From Metellina segmentata (Eukaryota > Arthropoda > Arachnida > Araneae > Tetragnathidae): 64,000 bases of DNA. This document shows positions 45,819-56,618 of the stretch, one piece after another. The DNA lies in assembly GCA_947359465.1 (NCBI GenBank), contig OX375873.1, positions 45,666,437-45,730,436 on the forward strand, in the 5' to 3' direction. The notes beneath the pieces are model-generated. The model worked only from the letters and a program-made list of their open reading frames with translations, did no database searches and was not told the origin of the DNA. Made by a program: the position numbers and the translations under genes. Every line of letters begins with the position of its first letter. The stretch's first letter is position 1.

Positions 45819-46123
45819 TAATGGTAATTGGTAATTTTTGTTAACGTCGTACTAGAGCAACACAGCGGGCTATTGACGACGGTCCGGGATCAGTCCCAAA
45901 AGGGAGACATCCGAGGACAACACCCCGGATTTTTGAACCCCGGTCAGTTGACGAAGCAACACATGAGCTTGCACCCCACTCTCCAAACTTCCACACCAAC
46001 CCAACGTGAGGACTTTCGGCCACGACAGATACGCTTAGAAACATCCATGCCCGGACCCAGATCCGAATCAGGAACCTTCCGATCTAGAGGCTAACACCTT
46101 AATCACTATATTGGTTGGTCGGC
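45819..46123 (-). repeat. SINE type 2 with imperfect TSD
   Basis: Minus-strand copy: head GCCGACCAACCAATATAGTG, altered B box (GATTCGGATC), full body and tail ending in AATTACCAATTACCATTACC. The flanks CCAACAAAAAGG (45807-45818) and CCAACTAAAAAGG (46124-46136) form a target duplication differing by one inserted base. Confidence 0.88.
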
Positions 46124-46177
46124 CCAACTAAAAAGGATAACAAGGAAATGTATGGTCTAATAGATGTGCGGAGTGCT

Positions 46178-46390
46178 ATCTAGGTGGTTCAGTTCTATGG
46201 CGCGATGACCATATTTACTCATGCTGAGCATAACACAAGACAGACAGCATCAAGTAACGATCATACCCGAACAAGAAAAGTTTTATCTGACAAAGAAGAG
46301 CGAAACACACTAAGAAGGAATCTAACCAGCACCACCGACAACTCGCAGATTGCTAGCACAGTGGGCATTTTGGGTTTATGACCCAGCCTA
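46178..46390 (-). repeat. tRNA-derived SINE, type D
   Basis: It contains the body landmarks GTTCAGTTCTATGGCGCGAT, GACCATATTTACTCATGC, AACAAGAAAAGTTTTATC and a head with ACCGACAACTCGCAGATTGC. The B box region is eroded. It lies about 55 bp from the type 2 SINE. Confidence 0.65.
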
Positions 46391-47940
46391 GTCTGTAGTT
46401 TTCCTCGTAATTATTTCAAAACTAAGTTTTTATTTTATGAAACAGTAGTTGGTGGATAGAAATGGTAATGGGTCGGAACAGTGTATATTTTCACTGTTTT
46501 ATTGATTTTTAAAATATAAATTTTGAAAATTAGCTTACATGTAGACCAACACGTCCCCAAATATACTAGCCCACCTAGAATTTGCCACTTTCCACGCATA
46601 TAATCTTCCCCTCCTAAAAACGTTGCTTAGTTACGTTGTACATATTTTTTTCTAAAACTGAATTTCACACTATATTTGAGGTATTATTTTGTGTTTTGTA
46701 TAGTTTCCATGATCCTTGTGAAATCACGGCAGATTGAATAGTGACGTATTTTGTATTCAAACTGTGCTCCTGTGTTTTATAATGAAAATTGACGCATGGG
46801 GTTTTCGTTCTGTTTGCAATTATGCACTAAGGAAACACACAAATATAGTAATAAAATTAAAAACCTAATCATTAAAACATTTTTCAGTGAAAATCAGTCT
46901 TTAAATTTGACACGGGAACTGTCAAAAATATTAAGTTGCAATGCATTTTTGTTTGTTTCATTTTTATCTATTTTCATTAGCAAAATAAAGACTTTTATTT
47001 CACAAAAAATTACAGCAATTTGCACTTTTATTGGTACTTTCGATTGTATCAGGAAGGTTTAATTTCATTTTTTGTCGCTTCATAAGAATTCTTTTTAACG
47101 AAAGCTTTGCCTTGCATAATCGTAATTTGATGCCAAGGAAGAAATGCATTTTCTTCTCACACAACGTATGTCATAAATTATAAATATTCTATTTCAAGAA
47201 CGAATGATTTTGAACGAATATTTTTTGTGATATATTAGAGAGTGAAGTTAAATATTTTTAAATTCTGGATTAATAGTCTTTTTGTTTGAGTGAGAGAGAG
47301 AGAGAGAGAGAGAGAGATGTTAAACTTAGAAAAGTTTAATATCAAGTAGTTTAATGTATTTAAATAGTTTAAAATTTAGAAAAATGTCACTGACAGTTAA
47401 AAAAATGAAAGTACCTTCTACTAATATATACACTGGAAATTGAAAAAAAAAAAACTGCATTTCAATCCATTAAATAGTCATTGCGTTGGGAGAAATAAAC
47501 ATTAAAGTTGTAAGTATAAGTACGTATTTAAAAATGACTTAATCTTAAGTTACAATGAATAACAAAACTGCTTGAATAATCCCCCCCCCTTCACCTTTAG
47601 ATTTTCAAAGAAACTATACACTCTTTTCATTTTAAAAATCTTCCTCTGCACGTAAATTCAAAGTTAATATAAAAATGAATTACGATTTCATGTACACATA
47701 ATTTTAGTGGATGTTAAAATTTTTTACAATATATCAATTAAATTTGAAGCTGAAAATAAAATTTCACAATTGGACCTTACTTCGGATATGAATGTTTGAG
47801 GCTGTCGTAAAAACTCGTCGAAATGCCGACAACTTCTCTCAAAAAGGAGTAGTCTTAAGCGTATAACTTGTGGACTTGCTTTTCTACCCCTCCCCTTTCT
47901 AAAAAGCGTCTCAAACTGTTGCCATATGTCACGTCGCGCT
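46391..47940. other. AT-rich DNA upstream of the homeobox gene
   Basis: No gene recognised. It contains a (GA)n run at about 47290-47317. It ends where composition turns GC-rich at the presumed promoter. Confidence 0.5.
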
Positions 47941-48640
47941 GTCATTTGTGGTCACCCCCTTCCATCTTTCTATCTAAAATAGTTCTCGTTCCGCTCTTGG
48001 ATGCTTGGGAGGTGCTACAACGCGTGCTCCGCTTCCATTGATCAAGAGTACTCCGACAGACCACGCCAATAGGAGAGCGTCTCTCGGCTCAATCTCTTAT
48101 TGGTTCGTTTGAGTCAAGTGGACTCCACCCCATTTCCCGAACACCTTCTCCCGACTCATCTTTTTATTGCTCGTTCCTCTCTCTTCTCGCCTTCATCTTC
48201 TTCCGTCTTTCGACTCGCGCTCTCCATCCGGCGAGGTCTGGCAACTGCGAACGGTCAACTGCTGCTGGAATCCGGGTCAATTTTCCGTCTTTGTCACCCA
48301 TCGGACGCGTTTAGTGCACGTCTCGGATGGAATGTCACAGCGTGTGACACGGCTCCCCGCGCATGCGCCCGACGTCAACGACTCTCCAAGAGCCCATTGG
48401 TCGTGCCGTCCCGTTGTGTTCGCCTCCACCCCCGCAGCACCTCTCGCACGCACTCACACACACGAGTAGGTCGGTCAGTCGCAGTAAGTGCCCTCAGCCC
48501 CACTATAGCCGACCCGCGTCCGCTGATAGCCGGCACTCGAGTAGCCACCAGGAGTTGGAGGAGCTCACTCCAGGGCGGTAAAAAGGACATCTCCAGTGAC
48601 CCTGAGTAGGGGGGCTAGGCTCTGGCGTTGTGGTGAAGCA
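47941..48640 (+). promoter_or_regulatory. CpG-rich promoter and 5' leader of the Nkx2-1 homologue
   Basis: About 700 bp of GC- and CpG-rich sequence immediately upstream of exon 1. It contains a CCAAT box at 48066-48070, inverted CCAAT (ATTGG) at 48099-48103 and 48396-48400, and an initiator-like TCAGTC at 48475-48480. A splice-donor-like CAGTAAGTG at 48482-48490 leaves open a spliced 5' leader. Open frames here have no ATG where they start and are best read as stop-poor GC-rich leader. The transcription start was not determined. Confidence 0.6.
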
Positions 48641-48962
48641 ATGTCCCTGAGTCCCAAACATTCTACCCCGTTTTCCGTGACCGATATTCTGAGTCCACTC
48701 GAAGAGAGCTACAAGAAGGCCGTAGCAGCCGCAGCAGCAGCGGCAGAGAATTCAGGACTAGGTTCTGCCTACAGGAGTCCCCAGTCGCAAGCAGCCATGA
48801 ACGTGCCCGTCACCAACCCCTACATGCACATGTCCCAGCTGTCCCACCCCAACTCCTTCCCTACCCAGTACTGCAACGGGACGGACATCTCAGCGCATTA
48901 CGGGGACGTTCGGCAATCGGCACCAGGATGGTACAGCACGACACCGGACCCTCGTTTCGCAA
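48641..48962 (+). CDS. scro: Nkx2-1/scarecrow homeobox protein, first coding exon
   Basis: The first 107 codons plus one base encode the N terminus of an NK2-class homeodomain transcription factor of the Nkx2-1 (vertebrate TTF-1) / scarecrow group, which acts in the nucleus and patterns pharyngeal and brain tissue in animals. [17 protein letters not shown] at residues 1-17 contains the TN (tinman) motif, a Groucho-type co-repressor contact in NK2 proteins. SPLEESYKK (18-26) is followed by a seven-alanine run (29-35). YCNG (77-80), GWYS (96-99) and DPRF (103-106) match the conserved linker before the homeodomain. The ATG at 48641 starts exactly at the conserved N terminus. After codon 107 the text AA|GTAAGT gives a consensus donor in phase 1, the phase I recall for the equivalent vertebrate intron. 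Unspliced reading would add 16 unrelated residues before a stop. The homeodomain exon is not in the window. Confidence 0.95.
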
Positions 48963-49029
48963 GTAAGTCGATGTCTTTTACCTATGCTCATCAGCACCCT
49001 TGTCACTCTATCACCTAATCATGTCAACA

Positions 49030-52000
49030 AAGCGCTTACGAAGTTTGCTTTCTTAACAAACATCAAAAAGACTTTTCCAGATAATGTAGTTACAACTCCA
49101 GTGAGTCTCTTTAAACAGTTATCAGCGATAGTTCTTTGAAGCAATATGAAACAAAACAATCATATATAGTACGATGTAAAAATATTTTATACCTCAAAAA
49201 GAGTTTTTGTGCTTAAAGTTTTCTGCTTGATAGTACTTATTCAGGAGTATATTCTTTTCGTCCTTATGAAAATCTAAGGGACGCTTACCAAGTTTTGTTT
49301 CTTAAGAAACATCAAATAGACTGTTCTGAACTGAGTCATTTGACTCTCATTGGATATCCAGATAATGTAATTACAACTCCAGTGAGTCTTTTTAAACAGT
49401 TATCAGCGATAGTTCTTTGAAGCAATACGAGACAAAACAATCATACCTATTACGGTGTAAAAATAATTTATACCTCAAAAAGAGTTTTTGTATGTAAAGT
49501 TTTCTGCTTGACCTTGATAGTACGTATTCAGGAGTATATTCTTTTCGTCCTTATGAAAATCTAAAGGACGCTTACCAAGTTCTGTTTCTTAAGAAACATC
49601 AAATAGACTGTTCTGAACTGAGTCATTTAACTCTCATTCGATATCCAGATAATGAAATTACAACTCCAGTGAGTCTCTTTAAACAGTTATCAGCGATATT
49701 TCTTTGAAGCAATATGAGACAAAACAATCATACCTAGTCCGATGTAGAAATAATTTATTCCTCAAAAAGAATTTTTGTATTTAAAGTTTCCTGCTACTTG
49801 ACCTTGATAGTACTTATTCAGGGGTACATTCTTTTCATCCTTATGAAAATCTAAGGGTCAAGTGTCAAAAACGCTTACAAAGTTTAGTTTCTTCAGAAAC
49901 CTCAAAAAGACTGTTTTGAACTGAGTCATTTAACTATCACTGTATATTCAAAAAATGTAGTAAAAGCACCAGTCAGTTTAAAACAGTTATTAGCGATGTA
50001 CAGCTCTTTGAAGCAATATGAGACAAAACAATCATACCCAGTACGATGTAAAAATAATTTATACCTCAAAAACAGATTTTGTACTTACTTTTGTACTTGT
50101 TTTTTTGACACTTGACCTTGATAGTACCCAATCGCGAGTGTATTCTTTTCGTCTTTATAAAAATCTAAGGGTCAAGTGTCAAAAACGCTTTCAAAATGCT
50201 TTGTTCCTTCAGAAACATAAAAAAAAATAGTTTTGAACTTCGTCATTTGTCTCTCACTGGATATTCAGAAAATGTAGTTACGCCTTCAGTGTGTTTAAAA
50301 TATTTATCAGACATATACAGCTCTTTGACGTAATATGACGCAATACTACCGTACCTTGTTTCGTTGGATGGTTGTTTAGGGGTCTTACGACGCAAGAATC
50401 ATATATGGCCATACCGTACCTAATACGATGTAAAATTATTTATATCATAAAAATGTGATATCATATTCAAAGTTTTTTGACGCTTAAAACCTTGATTGTT
50501 CCTAGTCAAATGTATCTTCTTTTCGTCTTTATGGAGATCAAAGAGTCAAGTGTCAAAAAAAGCGTGCAAATTTTCGTTTCTTCAGAAATATCAAAAAGTT
50601 TCTTTTGAACTGTCGTTTGACACTCATTGAATTTTCAAAAATATAGTTGCAGCTGCAGTGAGTTTTAAAACATTTATCAGACGTATCATCAAAGACGTAT
50701 CAAGACGTATTTATCAAACTTTGACGTAATGTGACGCAATACTGTCGTACCTATTACGATGTAAAACTGTTTATACCTCCCAAACGTGATTTTGTACTTT
50801 TCTGACACTCGACCCTGATAGTTCTTTCTTTTCGTTTTTATGAAAATTTAAGAGTCAAGTGTCAAAAACAGTTACAATATTTCAGTTGTTCAGAAACATT
50901 AAAAAAAAATGCTTTAGGTGAGTCATTCTACCCTTATTTAATTGGCAGGAAATGTAACTACAGTTTAAGCGAATTTCAATGAGCACAGGGATATACTGCT
51001 CTTTATATGACAGAGGGATAGATAGATTATAGAGACAGAATACGCACAGAGATATACTTTCCCGTACTATGAAGACTAGTACGATGCAAACTATTCTTAC
51101 CTCAAAAATGTGATTTCGTTGCTAAGGTTTCTTTACACAATCTCACTGTTCCAAATCAAGGGTATCATCTCTTTTTCTTAATGAAAATCTGAGGGTCAAG
51201 GGACAGTTTCGATTATTTATAAACATTAAATATATTTCATTGGATTAAGTCATTTGCTTATTTGATTCACTGGAAGTGTAGTTACAATTCCAATAAGTTT
51301 TTACCCTTTAAATGGGTTTGACGAGACATCTCGTCCATTAAGATGACTAATTTTTCCAATGACGAGATATCTCGTCGTCACGATACTGCCGATTTTTTGG
51401 TAATTACGAGATCAGGACCTGGTTAGTTTTTCCCAGTGACGAGATATCTCGTCCATCAATATCTTGTCAATATCGCAAATTTCGAGGTCAAATTGAAAAC
51501 CACCAGCCGGGTTAAAGAAAGCATTTACCATGAATATAGGTCATGGACGAAGTACGATGCAATATGGTCGTATCTAGTATAACTTAAACCTGTTTATATC
51601 TCAGAAACGTGATTTTGAAGTTAACGGGTTTTTTTTTTTACACTTAACCCTCACTGGGCGTAAAGAAGGGTATCTCCAATTTTTTTTCTTTATGAAAATC
51701 TTTATGGATAGTGTCAAGTCTCAAGGACCTTTGTCAGATGCCAAGTTTCGATTCTTCAGAAACATCAAAAATCCGTTTTGAATTGAGTCATTTGACATTT
51801 ATTTGAATTGCAGGAAGTGTAGTTACAGCTCCAGTGAATTCTAAAGCATTCAACAAAAATATGCGGCTTTTTGACGTAATTTGACGCAATATAAGCGTAG
51901 ATTGTAAGATGTAAAACTGTTTTTATCTGAAAGAAGTGACTTAGTAGTTATTTTTTTTTTGACACTTGACACTCATTGTTCCTAATGAAGAATATTTTCT

Positions 52001-52640
52001 CTTTTAAATTATGAAATTCTAAGGGTCAAGTGTCAGAAAATGCTGTCAACTATAAAGTTTCGGTACTTCGGAATCGTCAGACTGTTTCAAATTGAATCAT
52101 TTGACACTTTTTTTGATTGACAGGAAATGTAGTTACTATTCTAATGAATTTTAAGGTATTTTATAGCAAACATTATACATTTTTGACTTAACATGACACA
52201 GTATAATTGCGATTAGTACGTCGTAAAACATTTTGAGCCCCCAAACGTGATTTTTTTTGTAGTTAAAATTTTTCAACACTTAATCCAAATCAACCCGGGT
52301 ATCCTTTTCTTACTTGGAGCTAGTATGAATACAAGGGTTATGTGTCAACTAAAGTTAACTGCAACTTTTTGAATACAGAAACGTTTAAAAACTCTTTTTG
52401 GAATCAATTTGACATTTTATTACAGAACACGTGGTTAATTTCATACTTGACAGAAATGCACACCTCTTTGATGATAATGTGCGTTATACCAAACATGATG
52501 TTAATATAAAAAAAAGTGGTTTTGTAATGTACCTTTTCTGACGCTTAATCCTAATCGTCCCTAATAAAAGTTGCACTTTTTGTCTTGTGAAAAATATTTC
52601 GTGAATTCGAAAATTAAGCCAAAAAAAAACGTTCTTAGCT
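49030..52640. repeat. Decaying intronic tandem array, ~250-375-bp units
   Basis: Units share ACGCTTACCAAGTT, TTAAGAAACATCAAATAGAC, ACTGAGTCATTTGACTCTCA, ACAACTCCAGTGAGTCT, CAGTTATCAGCGATAG, GAAGCAATATGAGACAAAAC and TATACCTCAAAAAGAG. Starts near 49030, 49283, 49567, 49870, 50185, 50560 and 50868 show spacing growing from about 250 to 375 bp. Identity falls with distance from exon 1; beyond 51.6 kb only scattered motifs remain. Many units carry facing arms TTTTTGACACTTGACC and GGTCAAGTGTCAAAAA (for example 50102-50117 and 50169-50184, a perfect 16-bp inverted pair), while the first two units lack the second arm. Confidence 0.88.
51320..51480. repeat. Palindromic satellite relatives in the intron
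   Basis: GACGAGACATCTCGTC (51320-51335) and two exact copies of the perfect palindrome GACGAGATATCTCGTC (51361-51376 and 51438-51453) lie within 135 bp. Between them ACTGCCGATTTTTTGG and ACGAGATCAGGACCTGGTTA follow the order of motifs seen beside the 185-bp array at 25.85-25.93 kb. This insertion sits within the intronic array and is unrelated to its unit. Confidence 0.85.
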
Positions 52641-54419
52641 ACAGTTTCGAATCTTCAGAGGGGTAAAAAAATTTCGAATTAATTCATTTGCACTTATTAG
52701 TTATATTGCAATACTTTCAAGAATATGTTTATTTTAAATTTGCAGAAGATGTGCCTTATTTATTTAACATTTGATTACTTGTAAAAAATGGAGGGAATAT
52801 ATATTATATAAAAGTATAATGTTGTACTGACAATTTCTTTTCAAAATTCCTGCGTCGCGTTGAAGATTTTTCAAATTTCCTCCTTTTGAAGAACAACAGA
52901 AACTTCATTGCAAACTTTTCTGCTTCCTTTTTCAAAAATTGCAATTGCATTCGTATTCATGCTGATTTTAGGTCACCATGAAAAAACTTTTAGATTAAAA
53001 ATACAAGGTATACGAAACGGATTGAAATTGAGGGGTATTTGAGGTCATGCATCAAAAATTTTTTTCTCGTATGTTAAGATAATTTTATTTTGTCTTTTCT
53101 TGCAGATTATTTAAATTAATGATTGTTAGCTTAAGAATTCTTAAGTAAAGTAGCATTTCTGACAGAATTTTTACTAAGTTATAAAAATTTGATAAACGTT
53201 TAGTTGAAATTATATTTTAGAAATTAATGGCTATTGAATGATATTATTGATTAGAGGCTAAGTGTGTACTGTATTGCATTTGAGATACTTAATCTGCAAT
53301 CTGAAAACTGTGATAAATTGAGAATATTTTTCATCTTTATCCGAACCAAGAATAGCTTTAAAACTTGGATTTATATTAAAATATAGAGGGATGAGGATAC
53401 TATAGGATAATTTACTCTAATGAAATATATATAGTTTCAGATCTTATTTATTTTAAGGTAATTTTCTTTCTTGTTGCGGAACAATGATTTGATTTTATGT
53501 TTAAACTTCCATTTTATTTTTAAATATCCAAAAAAAATTGAAGGTAAATATGAAGCCCATAGTTGTCAAACAATAGTCACATTTACAAAAATTCAAATGA
53601 GAGCATGTAACAATTTAAGTGTAATTCTAAGTATATTTATTATTCTAAGTATATTTAAAACTTGGATTTTATTTAATAATTAAAACATAGTTGTATATGA
53701 CTAAAATCAGTAATTTTTCATTGAATTTTTACTTTATGATGAAATGTTTAGGTAGCGATGTATAGCTAATTTCTAAACGCGCGCAAAATTTATGTTCTCC
53801 TTAAAACTAAACTGACGAATTAAGTACGAATATTGCGTTTTAACTGTTATATCAGTTGACTATAGTTAATATAAGTAGAATATCATGTGTTTAACACCAG
53901 TTAACAATTGAAAAAGTAAGGTTATTATGAAGTCGTTGTCTTCAATTTTCAGAATATATCTTACTGACAACGTCAAAAATAATTAGATTAATATTTTATC
54001 TAACAATTAATTTATCGATTAACTCATTACTGAAAACTTAAAATGGACAGCTGCATTACCATGCTTTTCTAGTTGGGTACATAACGCATTCACAAAGTTA
54101 AGTCCGTGTATATGTCATATAAATATTTCTAAATATCTGTTAATTTTATTAGAGGATTTGAGACAAGATCAACTAATAAATGAAAGGATATCCTAAATTA
54201 TTCTCAATATACGATGAGCTACTGCCATGTAGTATTTTTAATGTCAATACTAACAATTACATATAATTAAAAACAATAAAAAGGTGTAGCAATTTTCCTT
54301 TTGCTTTTTATAACTTCATAAAAATTCTTACTTGGAGGACTACAAAGCAGGTATGTTATAAGCTTTTATGATAATTATTTAACGAATAAATTAAATTCAG
54401 GGAATCTCATACAATCTTT
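52641..54419. other. AT-rich intron sequence
   Basis: No exon, motif or clear repeat recognised. The frame at 53471-53683 is low complexity. Confidence 0.5.
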
Positions 54420-55630
54420 TAGTTGGGTACATCTCTCAGGTGCAGTATCTGGTCTGCGAACCAGGTAAACTTATCAGGCGGAAGATACCTCATGTGATGT
54501 CCGGTAAAACATGTTCGTTGCAATTCCTTTATCTTATTCGTGTATAGGTTTTGTGAACACTACCTGGTCCTCCACCAGCATAACTTGCTTTATCTATTGT
54601 GCATTTATTTGCATTAGTTTTATATATTAACCACATAAAAAATAACTATGAAAAAAATATAATAAGTAATTATATAATTAAGAAGACATACGCAACGAAA
54701 TGAAGAAAATTAAATTTCACTAAGAATAAGTGAAAATAAACCATAGCTTGCTTTATCTACTGTGTATTTAGATTACAAATTAAATGTTGAACTTTTATAC
54801 TTGATCTGTGGTACGGTAAAACATATTCGTTGCAACTATCGTATCGTACGCATATAGGTTTTGTTAACATTACCTGGGCCCCAACCAGGATAGCAACTAT
54901 TTCGCAAACATCTAAAAACATTGTTTATAAAAAAATCTTATATTTGAGAAGACATACGCAACTCAATGAAAAAAATTAAATTTCATTAGCAATGAGTGAA
55001 AAGAAAGCATAGCTTGCTATTATGTATTTAAATTACATATTAAATGTTGAAATTTTATATCTGTCCGGTAAAACATATTTGTTGCAATTTCTCTATATTA
55101 CGCGTATATGTTTTGTGAACACTACCTGGACCCCAACGCTATTTCGCAAACATCTTAAAAGCATTGTTTATAAAAAAAAAATATGCTACTTCTGTAACAG
55201 TTGTAAAATATGCTTAAAAGGGTGGATATCTGACTGATACTCATTTATCACAATATAATTCAAATACTGAATATTGTTATCCAAATATTCATTAAAAAAG
55301 AAAGAATCGAAAAAAGTGATCGTTTTTATTAAAATAAACCACCTATTGATTAGGTGGTAATCCTAGTTTGGATGTTTTTAGTGCAAAAAAATTTAGGTGT
55401 TTGGACAGGCACGGTTAAAATATTTGCGTATTTGCATTAGTTTTATGTATTTACCACACAAAAAAATACCTATGAAAAATAAAATAAGTAATTATATAAT
55501 TATGAAGCCACACACCGCAATGAAGATAATTAAATTTCACTAACAATGAGTGAAAAGAAAGCATAGCTTGCTTTATCTATTGTGTATTTAAATTTCAAAT
55601 TAAATGTTGAACTTTTATTTTAAATGAGGT
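54420..55630. repeat. Degenerate intronic repeat, three to four copies
   Basis: GGTAAAACATGTTCGTTGCA, GTATAGGTTTTGTGAACACT, ACCTGGTCC and CATAGCTTGCTTTATCTA with TAAATTTCACTAAGAATAAG recur at about 54503, 54815 and 55065. A further partial copy lies at 55430-55620. Spacing is 250-310 bp with indels. No coding potential. Confidence 0.75.
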
Positions 55631-56480
55631 GTCTATAACACAATAACAGTTTTACTTATGTTTGGGTGAGGGTTTAGGTTGGCATCGGGTTTTTCTGATT
55701 AAAGAACATTTTTATTATAACTCATTTACTTTCAATTCTCATTTAGAAAAGTTGAAGTGGAATAGATAATGTCTTCGAAATGTTTATTTCTAAGCGCCAT
55801 GTTTGTATTCTCTTTACATCTGAGAAAGAAGTTTGAAAACGAGGCATTGGATAAATTAAAGTATTTAAATGCTTCAGTTCTTTCAATCAATTTAATTTAA
55901 AATTTAATTTACGTAATTAAGTTTTTCGAACTATTTTTTAATTTCCGGGCACTGATATACTAGTTTGTTTTTAAAATAATCGGGCATAAAATAAAGCAAA
56001 CTGGTTTTACAAATAAGTAACTATTATTGAAATATGTAGAAAAGATTTTGTGTCCATAAACAATGCACGGTACATTCATTTTGAACGGAAAGTTAATTCG
56101 GTAACTATATTTGTTATTTGATAACTTTTTACGATTGTATCACTCACGGCCATTTAAGTCAGCGCATCAAATTTATTTGTTAGCTTTGGCTACGATGCAA
56201 TGTTTTACTCATTTAAATTTGCATTTTTACCTAGCCAATTCGATTCATCAGAAGTTTAACTGAAAGACTTCCCCCATTCATAACATTTTAATGTCGAACG
56301 CAGGCAGAGCAAATAGAGCTTTGCATTAGAAAACGAATATTTACCATCCTTTAATTTGGTTTTTATTTTAGTATCTATGTGTGTAATAAGAACATTTAAA
56401 AATAGTTCTTTCGAGAATTTTATAAAAGCAAATAAATTAATTTAATTTAAACACCATGGCAAAAACTTAATTTGAAAAAT
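55631..56480. other. AT-rich intron sequence
   Basis: Nothing recognised. Confidence 0.5.
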
Positions 56481-56504
56481 CTTTGACCGAAGTACTTTTA
56501 AAAG

Positions 56505-56554
<50 letters not shown>

Positions 56555-56618
56555 TCTTTTCATGGTTTAATTTGTTTTGAAAGAAAGAAATTTACTTTTA
56601 AAAGTACTTCGGTCAAAG
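56481..56618. mobile_element. MITE with perfect 26-bp inverted repeats and (TA)n core
   Basis: The arm at 56481-56506 (CTTTGACCGAAGTACTTTTA, then AAAGTA) is repeated perfectly inverted at 56593-56618. The core contains a TA microsatellite followed by (GT)n. Each arm itself includes the palindrome AGTACTTTTAAAAGTACT or nearly so. The element is 138 bp in total. The superfamily is unknown because no clear target duplication is visible. Confidence 0.8.

Noticed and set aside
48100..48609. A 169-codon frame upstream of the homeobox exon
   Set aside because: It begins with TTG and has no internal methionine, is serine/arginine/proline rich as expected from stop-poor GC-rich leader DNA, and overlaps other frames. 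It has no recognised domain.
48596..48640. A 15-codon N-terminal extension of the homeobox protein from a GTG
   Set aside because: The conserved family N terminus starts at the ATG at 48641, and GTG initiation is not expected in an animal gene.
48963..49018. In-frame continuation of the homeobox exon for 16 codons to a stop
   Set aside because: The GTAAGT donor at 48963 and loss of family similarity right after DPRFA show this is intron.
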